Shown: positions 8,979-17,875, counted from the stretch's first letter. The stretch is DNA of 64,000 nt from Leptobacterium sp964389205 (GCA_964389205.1 CAYMDH010000004.1:47903-111902); one strand, 5' to 3'. Translations and numbers: made by a program. The notes: generated by a model not told the origin, from the sequence alone.

Positions 8979-9131
8979 TTATTCAATTTTATTACAGAGA
9001 TTAATTAAGCTTCTGCATTTTTTTCCCACACTTACTTTACCTCTATCTACTCCTCCTTCAATTTTTGATAATTGTAGTTTAGAAATAACATTTTTTTTTA
9101 AAGAAATTTTCTTTGAATTCTTTTTTCTCAT
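8979..9131 (-). CDS. Lanthipeptide-like precursor peptide (orphan)
   Basis: A 50-residue open frame starting with ATG at 9131. The leader MRKKNSKKISLKKNVISKL followed by KIEGG matches the Bacteroidota class I lanthipeptide leader pattern (short basic start, L-x-L-x-K-x-x-I-S-x-L, then GG). It resembles the precursor at 63733, which reads RLSKKTISNF and then VKGG. After the GG the putative core has 23 residues with two cysteines (KKCRS and NLCNK), three serines... of which S34 and S41 lie in the core, and no clear aromatic tail. No LanB, LanC or transporter gene is next to it, so maturation would need enzymes elsewhere. The function is inferred from leader resemblance alone; it could also be a decayed relic. 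The ribosome-binding region is not strong, as is usual in this phylum. Confidence 0.6.
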   Translation of the reverse strand: MRKKNSKKISLKKNVISKLQLSKIEGGVDRGKVSVGKKCRSLINLCNKIE

Positions 9132-9254
9132 GATATAATAATTTTAAAGTTCTCTTTAAAACTATATATTTCATATGTCATAAATTGTATAAAAACGAAC
9201 ATGTCTAACCAGATTTATAAATATAGAGTCTGTTACTTTATAATCTTATAAATT

Positions 9255-10718
9255 TTATATTCTATTGATATAACTTCCAAACAAATCTTTAAATTGATAT
9301 CCTTTTTCTATTTCGTGTTTGCTTAATTTTTTGAATTCAACCAAACCCCATAATAAGAACTCTTTTAAGAAATAACGATCTTTTAGTGGTATTTCTGGTT
9401 GATATTTCTCAATTAAATCATTAAGAGGTTTTACCGCATCCAATTCATCTTTATATTCTTCATCTGGGATGTCATCTAAAAGCTCTACACTGTTCCCTTC
9501 AAAAAACCAATCAACTAATCGTTTGTATGGGCTTTCATCATCTGGGCGTTCTAATTTTTCTATTTTTGGAAAGTATTCAGAAAAAAGCGTTTGAACTGCA
9601 TCGCTTATTAAAATACGAGCTACAGAAGCTGCGCCTTCTTGTTCTCCTTCATAAACCAATTCTACCTTTCCTGTTATGGAAGGAATGATTCCTATAAAAT
9701 CTCCTAAACGAAGTGTTGTGGTATCACCTCCTGATTTTAAAACTCTATGTTCTGCAGTACTTATTAAGTTTTCTAGTGCGGTAATACTCATACGAGCACT
9801 AACACCACTTTTTTCATCAATATACTCACTTTCCCGGGCTTCAAAACTAATTTGTTCTAAAATATCCATCGCTAGTGAAGGGATGTATACGGCATTGCTT
9901 TGCGCTTCATCTGTTGTTGCCTCTTGCTCTGTAATGGTTCTGGCAATCTCAACACTTTCTGGGTAATGTGTTAATATTTGTGATCCTATTCTATCTTTTA
10001 ACGGGGTCACAATACTTCCCCTGTTGGTATAATCTTCAGGATTGGCAGTAAAAACAAATTGAATATCTAACGATAATCTCAGTTTAAAACCTCGTATTTG
10101 AATATCTCCTTCCTGTAAAATATTAAATAAAGCTACTTGAATACGAGCTTGTAAATCTGGTAATTCATTAATTACAAAAATACATCGATTGGCACGTGGT
10201 ATCATTCCAAAATGAATAACACGCTCATCTGCATATGACAATTTCAAATTTGCCGCTTTAATAGGGTCTACGTCTCCAATCAAATCTGCAACAGTTACAT
10301 CTGGTGTTGCTAATTTCTCAAAAAACCGATCACTACGATGCATCCATTCTACAGGAGTTTCATCGCCTTCTTTTTTTATAAGTTCTTTTGCATATCGCGA
10401 GAGTGGTGCGATAGGATCGTCATTGATTTCTGAACCTTTTACTACTGGAATCCACTGATCTAAAAAATTCACCATCAATCTTGCTAAACGTGTCTTTGCT
10501 TGCCCTCTTAGTCCTAGCAAATTTATATTATGTCTAGAAAGCATTGCTCTTTCTAATTCGGGAATAACGGTATTTTCATACCCCCAAACCTTTTCAAATG
10601 TAGGTTCTCCGTTTTTTATTTTTGTTCGAAGATTATCTCTCAATTCATCTTTAATACTTTTTGGGGTATATCCAGATTTTTTTAAATCTCCTAATGTTTT
10701 TATTTCTTGATGATTCAT
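9255..10718 (-). CDS. AAA+ ATPase of the magnesium-chelatase/MoxR type
   Basis: A 487-residue AAA+ protein. The P-loop reads GLRGQAKT near residue 68, Walker B is CIFVINEL near 183, and FVFTANPEDYTNRG near 226 forms the sensor region, as in ChlI/CbbQ-like ATPases. The C-terminal half is helical and family specific. It sits 7 bp behind a VWA-domain gene on the same strand. Such AAA+/VWA pairs act as chaperone machines that insert metals or remodel protein complexes, but the target here is unknown. It is not a chlorophyll gene: no other chelatase genes are present. Confidence 0.85.
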   Translation of the reverse strand: MNHQEIKTLGDLKKSGYTPKSIKDELRDNLRTKIKNGEPTFEKVWGYENTVIPELERAMLSRHNINLLGLRGQAKTRLARLMVNFLDQWIPVVKGSEINDDPIAPLSRYAKELIKKEGDETPVEWMHRSDRFFEKLATPDVTVADLIGDVDPIKAANLKLSYADERVIHFGMIPRANRCIFVINELPDLQARIQVALFNILQEGDIQIRGFKLRLSLDIQFVFTANPEDYTNRGSIVTPLKDRIGSQILTHYPESVEIARTITEQEATTDEAQSNAVYIPSLAMDILEQISFEARESEYIDEKSGVSARMSITALENLISTAEHRVLKSGGDTTTLRLGDFIGIIPSITGKVELVYEGEQEGAASVARILISDAVQTLFSEYFPKIEKLERPDDESPYKRLVDWFFEGNSVELLDDIPDEEYKDELDAVKPLNDLIEKYQPEIPLKDRYFLKEFLLWGLVEFKKLSKHEIEKGYQFKDLFGSYINRI

Positions 10719-10725
10719 TACTATG

Positions 10726-11847
10726 TTATCTTATTTTCTTTTTTCTATTTTGCTCGTAGTCTTCAAAAATCATTTCTCCGAGCCCTTTTAATCCTGTATA
10801 AAACGCTTTTCCTTGATTTGCCTCTGTAAAATGACTCACAAATTGCTGTAGATAAGGATCTTGGGCAATCATAAAAGTGGTAATTGGAATACGTAATTTA
10901 CGGGCCTGTTGTGCCATATTATAACATTTATCAACGATATGAGTATCCAATCCTACACTATTTTTATAATACGTTCCATCTTTTAATCGCAAACAACTTG
11001 GTTTGCCATCTGTAATCATAAAAATTTGTTTGTTTGTATTACGTTTTCTTCGTAACATATCCATTGCCAGTTGTAACCCTGCAACTGTATTGGTATGATA
11101 AGGTCCTACTTTTAAATAGGGAAGGTCTTTAATTTCTATAGGCCATGCGTCATTACCAAATACCAATATATCTAAGGTATCTTTTGGATATCTTCTGGTA
11201 ATAAGTTCTGCTAATGCCATAGCTACTTTTTTAGCAGGTGTTATACGATCTTCTCCATACAATATCATACTATGACTTATGTCTATCATTAACACGGTAC
11301 TCATTTGAGCTTTATAATGCGTGTCTTCTACTACTAAATCATTTTCAGTAAGCCTAAAGCTATCTACACCATTATTAATTTGTGAATTTTTTAAACTTTC
11401 GGTCATTGAAATTCGATCTAGAGAATCTCCATAATTATACGATCTGAATTCTCCTGTATGCTCATCACCCCTTCCACTCTGCTTAGCTTTATGATTTCCA
11501 GCCATTCCTTTTCTTAGGTTTCCAAATATCTGGTCTAAAGCACGTTGTCGTATCGCTTGTTCTGTTTTAGCAGTAATGGCCATTCCTCCTTTTCCATCTG
11601 GCTTTATTTCTTCTCGTATATATCCTTTCTTCTTTAAATCTTCAATAAAGTCGTCTATGGTATAATCTTCTGTAGTCAAACTATATTCTACATCCAATTC
11701 ACGAAGCCAATCTAATGCCTCATCTAAATCTCCAGAGGTATGTGTGATTAACTCTTTAAAAATGTCAAAAAGTTTATCAAATGGTGATTGATAAGGCGCT
11801 TCATAGGTTTTAAAGAGAAAACCTTTTCTCTTATTCAAATTTTCCAT
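10726..11847 (-). CDS. VWA domain protein paired with AAA+ ATPase
   Basis: A 373-residue cytosolic protein. A von Willebrand A domain occupies about residues 180-365, with the MIDAS motif DISHS near residue 190, a conserved Thr/Asp loop at FMITDGKPS near 277, and the closing GLGEMIFEDYEQ. The N-terminal 180 residues are helical and charged. ATG at 11847 is chosen over the TTG at 11850. It is the promoter-proximal gene of the two-gene AAA+/VWA operon and presumably recruits the ATPase to its client. The client is not evident from neighbours. Confidence 0.85.
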   Translation of the reverse strand: MENLNKRKGFLFKTYEAPYQSPFDKLFDIFKELITHTSGDLDEALDWLRELDVEYSLTTEDYTIDDFIEDLKKKGYIREEIKPDGKGGMAITAKTEQAIRQRALDQIFGNLRKGMAGNHKAKQSGRGDEHTGEFRSYNYGDSLDRISMTESLKNSQINNGVDSFRLTENDLVVEDTHYKAQMSTVLMIDISHSMILYGEDRITPAKKVAMALAELITRRYPKDTLDILVFGNDAWPIEIKDLPYLKVGPYHTNTVAGLQLAMDMLRRKRNTNKQIFMITDGKPSCLRLKDGTYYKNSVGLDTHIVDKCYNMAQQARKLRIPITTFMIAQDPYLQQFVSHFTEANQGKAFYTGLKGLGEMIFEDYEQNRKKKIR

Positions 11848-12092
11848 CAATTTTATTTTAATATTGTAATCATAACATATAAAAGTTTAAGATGTTAGTT
11901 TGCAACATTTTCAAACACAATACACGCACACAATCACAGCATGTTAAAAATACTATTTTTACATAGATTTATGAGTAAAATACAGCTCAAATAGCCTCAA
12001 AGTTTTGTTAATTCTGCCCACTTAAAATAAAAATGATATATTTATTGCCTAGGAATAGATTAATTAAGTTACCCCAAATTGACTTAACCATT

Positions 12093-12599
12093 ATGAAATC
12101 ATCTAAAATTTTTAAGAGTTTTATCATTCTTATATTGATCACATTAAACTTTGGTTGTGATCAAGTATCTAAATCTGTGGTTCGTAAAAACATTGCCGAA
12201 TTTGATCATATTGAAGTTATCGGCAATCATTTAACCTTAACTAAAGTAGAAAATCAAGGTGCAGCATTAGGCTTTGCTTCTTCTTTTCACCCTACTGTAA
12301 AGTTTGTTGTAATTATAATTTTACCTAGTCTTTTATTATTCATTCTTTTTTGTTCAATTTTATATAAAAAAGATATTGATAAATATACTATTATTGGACT
12401 CGCCTTTATTATTGGTGGAGGTATAGGGAATTTATTTGATCGGGTATTCTATGGTTCTGTGACTGATTTTGTTATATTAGATTTTGGAATTTTTAAAACA
12501 GGAATTTTTAATATGGCAGATCTTTCTGTAACGATAGGAGCTGTTATTATAGGCATCCATAGTTTATTATCGTTAAAAAAATCATCGGCTATTGAATAA
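12093..12599 (+). CDS. lspA: Lipoprotein signal peptidase (signal peptidase II)
   Basis: A 168-residue inner-membrane aspartic protease that cleaves the signal peptide from diacylated prolipoproteins. Four hydrophobic segments are visible. The two catalytic aspartates lie in GGIGNLFDR near residue 118 and NMADLSVTIG near 146. The N-terminal segment shows CDQVSK, the conserved first-loop motif. ATG at 12093 gives the expected length; an upstream frame to 12033 adds an atypical 20-residue stretch. The many lipoproteins in this window (GH13, S41 peptidase, BtuF and others) are its potential substrates. Confidence 0.93.
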   Translation: MKSSKIFKSFIILILITLNFGCDQVSKSVVRKNIAEFDHIEVIGNHLTLTKVENQGAALGFASSFHPTVKFVVIIILPSLLLFILFCSILYKKDIDKYTIIGLAFIIGGGIGNLFDRVFYGSVTDFVILDFGIFKTGIFNMADLSVTIGAVIIGIHSLLSLKKSSAIE

Positions 12600-12612
12600 A
12601 TAATATTATTCC

Positions 12613-13140
12613 TTATTTTTCTAAAACCGCCTTTAAATTAGTCATTCCTTCTTCAAAATCTTTTCCAACAGATTTATCCATACTCATAAAAATCATAAAA
12701 ATGCTCATAGGAAATTTATTCTCACCAGAGAAACCCCAGGTTACCTTTGTATGTTTGTCTTTGGTTTCCTCTACATTAATGTAAGCATCAGATTCTGACT
12801 TAAAGGGTTTTAAAAAGCGTAATTCTGTTTCTATACTACTGTTTTTAGTTATTTTTTTAATCTCTTGTTCTCCTACTCCTACTTGTTTATTGCCTTCCCA
12901 TCTGGCTACAAAACCGATTTTTCCATCGGTTCCTTGAAAGTGTCGAATCATTTCTGGATCTTTTTTCATCCAGGGAGACCATTCATCTTGATTTTTTATA
13001 AATTTCAAATACTCAAAAACATCAGCTAGTGGTTTGTTTATTATAATACTGCGATGTACGTGGTAATTTTTAGGAGCTAAAATGGCTAAAATAACGAGAA
13101 GTAAAACTACTCCTCCTAAAATATATAGTAAGGTAGACAT
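12613..13140 (-). CDS. SRPBCC/polyketide-cyclase-like membrane-anchored protein
   Basis: A 175-residue protein. One N-terminal membrane segment (LLYILGGVVLLLVILAILA) is followed by a START/SRPBCC-type ligand-binding fold with the family phrases FEYLKFIKNQDEWSPWMKKDPEM, GWFS-like VTWGFSGENKFP and the C-terminal helix VGKDFEEGMTNLKAVLEK. Members bind hydrophobic ligands, but the ligand here is unknown. It converges on lspA with a 13-bp gap. Confidence 0.8.
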   Translation of the reverse strand: MSTLLYILGGVVLLLVILAILAPKNYHVHRSIIINKPLADVFEYLKFIKNQDEWSPWMKKDPEMIRHFQGTDGKIGFVARWEGNKQVGVGEQEIKKITKNSSIETELRFLKPFKSESDAYINVEETKDKHTKVTWGFSGENKFPMSIFMIFMSMDKSVGKDFEEGMTNLKAVLEK

Positions 13141-13195
13141 ATGATTGATGTTTATTGGTTGTTCTTATAAATTTAAGAATAAAAAAATAAAAAAG

Positions 13196-13849
13196 CTATG
13201 AAGGTTTGTAACGAGAAAGAATGTCATCTAAGCTCTGTACTGTTTTTTTTGCCCAATCTATTCGCTTCTCAAGCTTTTCTTCTTCAGATAACTGCCAGTT
13301 TACATCCATTTTTCTAAGCTTAGAAGTTAATGCTTGTAATATAATAGCAGCAGAAACAGATATATTAAGGCTCTCTGTAAAACCAGCCATTGGAATTTTT
13401 AAAAACCCGTCTGCCTCTTTTAATACTGTTTTAGAAAGACCATCTCTTTCTGTGCCAAAAAACAAAGCACATTTTTTAGTCACATCAAAATTGTCAAGTA
13501 AACTAGAATCATCATGTGGCGTGGTTGCTATAATTTGATATCCTTTTTCTCGTAGCGTATCCATACAATTTTGAGTACTATTGTATCGAGATACATCTAC
13601 CCATTTTTCGGCCCCCATGGCTATATTACTATCCAGTCGCTCTCCAAAACGTTCTTCAATAAAATGAGCTTCCTGAAGGCCAAAAACTTCACAACTACGT
13701 ATTACGGCACTTGTATTATGTGCTTGAAAAAGATCTTCAACTGCTACTGTAATATGCTTAGTGCGTAGAGATAATATTTCTTCAAACCGTTCTTTACGTC
13801 TATCGGTCATAAACCCTTCTAAGTATTTTAGTAATTTTTCGTCTGCCAT
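13196..13849 (-). CDS. TrmH-family RNA 2'-O-methyltransferase
   Basis: A 217-residue SPOUT-class methyltransferase. Motif 1 NTSAVIRSCEVFGL is near residue 44, motif 2 ALFFGTERDGLS near 129 and motif 3 IPMAGFTESLNISVSAAI near 150, the order expected for tRNA (Gm18) 2'-O-methyltransferase TrmH, including an extended N-terminal helix. ATG at 13849 is preferred to the frame start at 13867. The precise target base cannot be proven from sequence, since SpoU relatives with rRNA targets share these motifs. It is divergent from the sirtuin gene. Confidence 0.87.
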   Translation of the reverse strand: MADEKLLKYLEGFMTDRRKERFEEILSLRTKHITVAVEDLFQAHNTSAVIRSCEVFGLQEAHFIEERFGERLDSNIAMGAEKWVDVSRYNSTQNCMDTLREKGYQIIATTPHDDSSLLDNFDVTKKCALFFGTERDGLSKTVLKEADGFLKIPMAGFTESLNISVSAAIILQALTSKLRKMDVNWQLSEEEKLEKRIDWAKKTVQSLDDILSRYKPS

Positions 13850-13905
13850 AGAGCATCGTTTTTTCAAAGATAGATCTTATCTTAGATTTTCAAAACTGGG
13901 GTATT

Positions 13906-14592
13906 ATGAATAAAGTAGTTGTTCTAACAGGTGCAGGTATAAGTGCAGAAAGTGGTATTAGTACATTTAGAGATTCTAATGGGTTATGGGAAGGACATGA
14001 TGTTATGGAAGTAGCTTCTCCTCAAGGATGGAATAAGAACCCTTCGCTCGTTCTTGATTTTTACAATAAACGACGTAGCCAACTATTAGAGGTTACACCC
14101 AATGAAGCACATCGAGCATTAGCAAGTTTACAACAAAACTACTTGGTAAACATTATCACTCAAAATGTTGATGACTTACACGAAAGGGCTGGGAGTAAAA
14201 AGATAATACATCTCCATGGAGAACTTTTGAAAGCTAGAAGTACAGTTGATGAAAATTTAGTTTATGATTGGCAACAAGATATTTATATGGGGGATGTATG
14301 TGAAAAGCAACATCAATTAAGACCTCATATTGTTTGGTTTGGAGAAGCAGTACCTTTGCTTGAGAGCGCTGTTGAAATTGTCAAACAAGCAGATTTTATT
14401 TTAGTTGTAGGAACGTCTATGCAAGTATATCCGGCAGCTAGTTTGATACATTATAGAAAATCTGGAGTTCCTATCTATTTTATTGACCCTAAACCCAGTG
14501 TTACTGAAAATGAATTTCCAGATCTTATTATTATACCGGAAAAAGCAACTACTGGCGTACCTAAGGCTATCTCTCTATTAACTCATAAATAA
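13906..14592 (+). CDS. Sir2-family NAD-dependent deacylase lacking zinc cysteines
   Basis: A 228-residue sirtuin. GAGISAESGISTFRDSNGLW near residues 8-27 binds NAD, TQNVDDLHERAG near 85 holds the Asn and Asp of the ribose site, and LHGEL near 102 holds the catalytic His. DFYNKRR near 51 keeps the Tyr-x-x-Arg pair that class III sirtuins (CobB, SIRT5) use for acidic acyl groups such as succinyl-lysine. The usual four zinc-binding cysteines are missing: between LHGEL and HIVWFGE there is only one Cys (DVCEKQ). The enzyme core is otherwise complete, so it is probably active. It is monocistronic and divergent from trmH-like. Confidence 0.92.
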   Translation: MNKVVVLTGAGISAESGISTFRDSNGLWEGHDVMEVASPQGWNKNPSLVLDFYNKRRSQLLEVTPNEAHRALASLQQNYLVNIITQNVDDLHERAGSKKIIHLHGELLKARSTVDENLVYDWQQDIYMGDVCEKQHQLRPHIVWFGEAVPLLESAVEIVKQADFILVVGTSMQVYPAASLIHYRKSGVPIYFIDPKPSVTENEFPDLIIIPEKATTGVPKAISLLTHK

Positions 14593-14599
14593 AAATCAA

Positions 14600-15583
14600 T
14601 TAAAGTTTTTCCAGCTCGGCTAATTGACTATCTGTAATTTGCAATAAGTTTACTTTTTTTAATCGTTTTAATAGGGTTTGCCAATTACGATCTTTTGTGA
14701 AAACCTTTTTAAAAATATTCTTTGCTGTTTTAAATTCCTTATTGTTTGCTAAAGTAACTGCATACCAATATTTCATTTCTATATTATCAGGATTGAGTTC
14801 TTGCGCTTTTTGATAAAACTTTTTTGCTCCTTTTATATCTCCTTTTTCTATGGCTACATCTCCTGCATTCATAAATTGATATGCCTGTTGTACTGTTAAT
14901 AACCTTCTTAATTCTTTTAAAGGATTTTCATGATCATCTACTCGCAAGTCTACTAATTTATCATCCCATTCATTTCCTGTATCTTCTTTTCCTACTACTA
15001 AAAGAGCCGCAGATTGTTTTCCTCTTATATCTCCTCCTTCTGTTTGTGCTGCATCTAAAGCTGCCAGCATACGCTCTGCTAGCGATCCTTTTGTTTCTTC
15101 AAATGCTTTTGCCATTGCAGGCCAAACAGTTGCTTTTTCCATTAAATTGGCTTGTACAGAAAAATTGTTCCCCACATAGTGACCTGCTGCATCAATACAA
15201 TCCTTTCCTGTATGCGCCGCTACATTTCCATTAGCATCTAAAATTGCTAGTTGTCGTACACTTTTAGCCTCGTCTACTTTTAACAAAGCATCGACAGCTA
15301 ATTCTGCAGTTAATCCATTTTGCAACAATCGTAAACCTCTTGGCCCAAAAGAAGGGTTTGTAAAAGATTGTGTTGCAACAACTCCTACTCCAGATTTCCC
15401 CCAAGTAACTCCTGTCCCTACCGAAAACCAATGTGATTGTACTGCAACGCCCATCTCTCCTGTAACAGTATCTCGGGCCACAATAGAATAGGTATGCGCA
15501 AACGGTTGATCTTTTTTATAAAACTGAGCAGCCAAAGGTGTTGTTATAAAAACGACAAGTAATACAAGGGAAAAATTCTTCAT
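14600..15583 (-). CDS. Secreted DUF1028/TPR protein
   Basis: A 327-residue protein with signal peptide (VLLVVFITTPLAAQ). DUF1028 spans about residues 28-220, with HTYSIVARD, MGVAVQSHWFSVGTGV and ATQSFTNPSFGPRGL. DUF1028 proteins resemble Ntn-type hydrolases but have no confirmed activity. The C-terminal part, about 230-300, contains tetratricopeptide-like helices (AKKFYQKAQELNPDNIEMKYWYA). Some DUF1028 members have this extra helical tail. It converges on the sirtuin gene with a 7-bp gap. Confidence 0.82.
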   Translation of the reverse strand: MKNFSLVLLVVFITTPLAAQFYKKDQPFAHTYSIVARDTVTGEMGVAVQSHWFSVGTGVTWGKSGVGVVATQSFTNPSFGPRGLRLLQNGLTAELAVDALLKVDEAKSVRQLAILDANGNVAAHTGKDCIDAAGHYVGNNFSVQANLMEKATVWPAMAKAFEETKGSLAERMLAALDAAQTEGGDIRGKQSAALLVVGKEDTGNEWDDKLVDLRVDDHENPLKELRRLLTVQQAYQFMNAGDVAIEKGDIKGAKKFYQKAQELNPDNIEMKYWYAVTLANNKEFKTAKNIFKKVFTKDRNWQTLLKRLKKVNLLQITDSQLAELEKL

Positions 15584-15623
15584 TATTTTCTATATTTAGA
15601 AAACGAATTTACAATTTTAAACC

Positions 15624-16193
15624 GTGAATCAAAACGAATTTAGAAAAGAGATTGAGGGCCTTAAAGCGTATCGAGAAACTAGATTGAGACTTGCTAATGA
15701 AGTGCTCTCTAATAACTCTATATATATACCATTACTTGATATATGCTATGAATTTAGCAATGAAATTTCATGCAGAGCTTGTTGGATTTTAGAATTTGTT
15801 TGTGATAAAAAATTAGTGTGGTTATTACCACACATAGATGAGTTTTCAAATAACTTACATAAGTTTACATATGACTCTGCCATTCGTCCGATTGCAAAAA
15901 TTACTCAGATGATTAGTACTGCTTGTATTCATAAAAATGATAGCGTGATCAAAAAAGAAGTTTCTTCTAAAGTACTAAATACGATAGCTGAAGCAAATTT
16001 TGATTGGCTCATAGGTCATCATAAAGTAGCTGTAAAAGCATATTCTATGCGTTCTTTATATCTCTTAGGAAAAGAATTTGAATGGATACATCCAGAATTA
16101 ATAATGATCCTTGAAAAAGAGTATTCTAATCATTCTGCTGCTTATAAAGCTGCTGCCAGAGATATTTTGAAGAGATTAAAGAAATCTAATTGA
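15624..16193 (+). CDS. HEAT-like helical protein upstream of purB
   Basis: A 189-residue, apparently all-helical cytosolic protein with no signal peptide. It starts with GTG at 15624, the only plausible start before the MNQNEFRKEI N-terminus. Short helix pairs such as ACWILEFVCDKKLVWLLPHI and KAAARDILKRLKK suggest HEAT/armadillo-like repeats. It sits 93 bp before purB, which has its own -7 box. Relatives in this position are sometimes labelled adenylosuccinate lyase by synteny, but no lyase motif is present. Function unknown. Confidence 0.65.
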   Translation: MNQNEFRKEIEGLKAYRETRLRLANEVLSNNSIYIPLLDICYEFSNEISCRACWILEFVCDKKLVWLLPHIDEFSNNLHKFTYDSAIRPIAKITQMISTACIHKNDSVIKKEVSSKVLNTIAEANFDWLIGHHKVAVKAYSMRSLYLLGKEFEWIHPELIMILEKEYSNHSAAYKAAARDILKRLKKSN

Positions 16194-16256
16194 ATAAATG
16201 TTAAATTAAAAGTTATAAAATTAAGAATATCAATTTCGTTTTAGGTATTTAAAAAG

Positions 16257-16264
16257 TATCTTTG
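16257..16264 (+). promoter_or_regulatory. -7 box of the purB promoter
   Basis: TATCTTTG is a full match to the Bacteroidota -7 element. TTTCG at 16234-16238 lies about 18 bp upstream as a degenerate -33 element. The implied leader before the purB ATG is about 17 nt. Confidence 0.6.
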
Positions 16265-16286
16265 AGCCTTTCAAAAATTGATACAC

Positions 16287-17630
16287 ATGCAATTATCAGC
16301 ATTGAATGCTATTTCACCTATAGACGGTCGTTACAGAAGCAAGACAGAAGGATTTGCTCCTTATTTTTCTGAAGAAGCACTTATAAAATACAGAGTGCTT
16401 GTAGAGATTGAATACTTTATCGCTTTATGTACTATCCCTTTACCACAATTAGAGCGTTTTGATCATTCACTTTTTGATGATTTGCGAAGTATCTATAAAG
16501 ATTTTTCTACTGAAGACGCCATTACTATTAAGAATATCGAAAAGACGACCAATCATGATGTAAAGGCTGTTGAATATTTTATTAAAGAAAAATTTGATCT
16601 TTTAAACATCGCTCCATATAAAGAGTTTATACATTTTGGGCTTACCTCTCAAGATATTAATAATACTGCCATTCCTTTATCTATCAAGGAAGCTTTACAA
16701 AATATTTACACACCTTCATTGATAGCTGTTTTAGATAAACTAAAAGGCTTATCAACAGATTGGGCAAGTATATCTATGTTGGCAAGAACACATGGACAAC
16801 CGGCATCCCCAACTCGACTTGGAAAAGAAATACAGGTATTTGTAACCCGTATAGAAGAACAAATAAAATTACTACAACATATTCCTTTTGCTGCTAAATT
16901 TGGAGGAGCCACTGGTAATTTTAATGCCCATCAAGTAGCATACCCATCTATAGATTGGAAGGCTTTTGGAAAAAAGTTTGTGGAAGAAACATTAGGTCTA
17001 TATCATTCATTCCCAACTACTCAAATTGAGCATTACGATCATTTAGCTGGGATTTTTGATGGTTTAAAACGTATCAATACTATCATCATTGATTTAGATA
17101 GAGATGTATGGACGTATGTATCTATGGATTATTTCAAACAAAAAATTAAAAAAGGAGAAATTGGATCTTCTGCAATGCCACATAAAGTAAACCCTATAGA
17201 TTTTGAAAATTCTGAAGGGAATTTAGGAATTGCCAATGCTGTTTTTGAACATTTAGCAGCAAAATTACCTGTCTCAAGATTGCAACGAGATTTAACAGAT
17301 AGTACTGTACTTAGAAATGTAGGGGTTCCTTTTGGACATACCGTAATAGGATTTGCTTCTACGCTAAAAGGATTGGATAAATTACTGCTTAATGAGGCTA
17401 AATTTAAAGAAGACCTAGAAAACAATTGGGCGGTTGTAGCTGAAGCTATTCAAACTATTTTAAGAAGAGAAGGATATCCAAATCCATATGAAGCACTGAA
17501 AGGGCTTACTAGAACAAATGAAAAAATAAATAAAGAGGTTATTTCAAATTTTATTGATACTTTAAACGTTACTAATGAAATAAAGGTGGAATTAAAAAAT
17601 ATATCTCCTAGTAATTATACTGGAATCTAA
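16287..17630 (+). CDS. purB: Adenylosuccinate lyase
   Basis: A 447-residue fumarase/aspartase-superfamily enzyme that releases fumarate from SAICAR and from adenylosuccinate in purine synthesis. N-terminal SALNAISPIDGRY, KTTNHDVKAVEYF near 90, the catalytic-His segment ARTHGQPASPT near 165, and the signature SSAMPHKVNPIDFENSEGN near 293 are all present. The ATG at 16287 is favoured over the TTG at 16278 because it gives the family start MQLSALNAI. The stop overlaps the start of the next small gene (TAATG). Confidence 0.96.
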   Translation: MQLSALNAISPIDGRYRSKTEGFAPYFSEEALIKYRVLVEIEYFIALCTIPLPQLERFDHSLFDDLRSIYKDFSTEDAITIKNIEKTTNHDVKAVEYFIKEKFDLLNIAPYKEFIHFGLTSQDINNTAIPLSIKEALQNIYTPSLIAVLDKLKGLSTDWASISMLARTHGQPASPTRLGKEIQVFVTRIEEQIKLLQHIPFAAKFGGATGNFNAHQVAYPSIDWKAFGKKFVEETLGLYHSFPTTQIEHYDHLAGIFDGLKRINTIIIDLDRDVWTYVSMDYFKQKIKKGEIGSSAMPHKVNPIDFENSEGNLGIANAVFEHLAAKLPVSRLQRDLTDSTVLRNVGVPFGHTVIGFASTLKGLDKLLLNEAKFKEDLENNWAVVAEAIQTILRREGYPNPYEALKGLTRTNEKINKEVISNFIDTLNVTNEIKVELKNISPSNYTGI

Positions 17631-17791
17631 TGAGAAAAATAGTATTCATTTTTTTAACTGTCATAGTTGTTCTTGGTTTTTTAGCCGGGATTGTCTTTAA
17701 AGCTGTAAACATTAAAGGAAATGGTGTTATACTTGGTATTGCTGTATTGTTATTGGTTTTAGGTTTTGTTTTAAAAACCCAAAAAAACTAA
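17630..17791 (+). CDS. Small two-segment membrane protein
   Basis: A 53-residue frame that starts on the last base of the purB stop codon (TAATG), so it is translationally coupled to purB. It has two hydrophobic segments (about residues 4-22 and 31-48) separated by the short polar turn KAVNIKGNG, and a C-terminal TQKN. No family is recognised. The overlap, clean ATG and membrane-like composition support a real gene, but there is no functional clue. Confidence 0.6.
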   Translation: MRKIVFIFLTVIVVLGFLAGIVFKAVNIKGNGVILGIAVLLLVLGFVLKTQKN

Positions 17792-17825
17792 ATTAATTTA
17801 TATCTTTTAACTATCATCTTATGAA

Positions 17826-17855
17826 CAAAAAACCCTCCTATTCGGAAGGTTTTAA
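17826..17855. terminator. Hairpin terminator between convergent genes
   Basis: AACC-c-TCC pairs with GGA-a-GGTT around the loop TATTC, flanked by A-runs on the left and T-rich sequence on the right. It lies between the small purB-coupled gene and the convergent DUF4252 lipoprotein gene and could serve both. Confidence 0.5.
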
Positions 17856-17875
17856 GAGTAAATAATCATACGTTT

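Noticed and set aside
8917..9138. Plus-strand frame of 73 codons after the GH13 gene
   Set aside because: It runs through the terminator hairpin at 8931-8965 and is antisense to the lanthipeptide-like gene; its Phe/Leu-rich composition is what A-rich antisense codons give.
9255..11847. AAA+/VWA pair as a defence or phage-related system
   Set aside because: No effector, nuclease or other defence gene is next to it, and such pairs are common housekeeping genes in Flavobacteriaceae.
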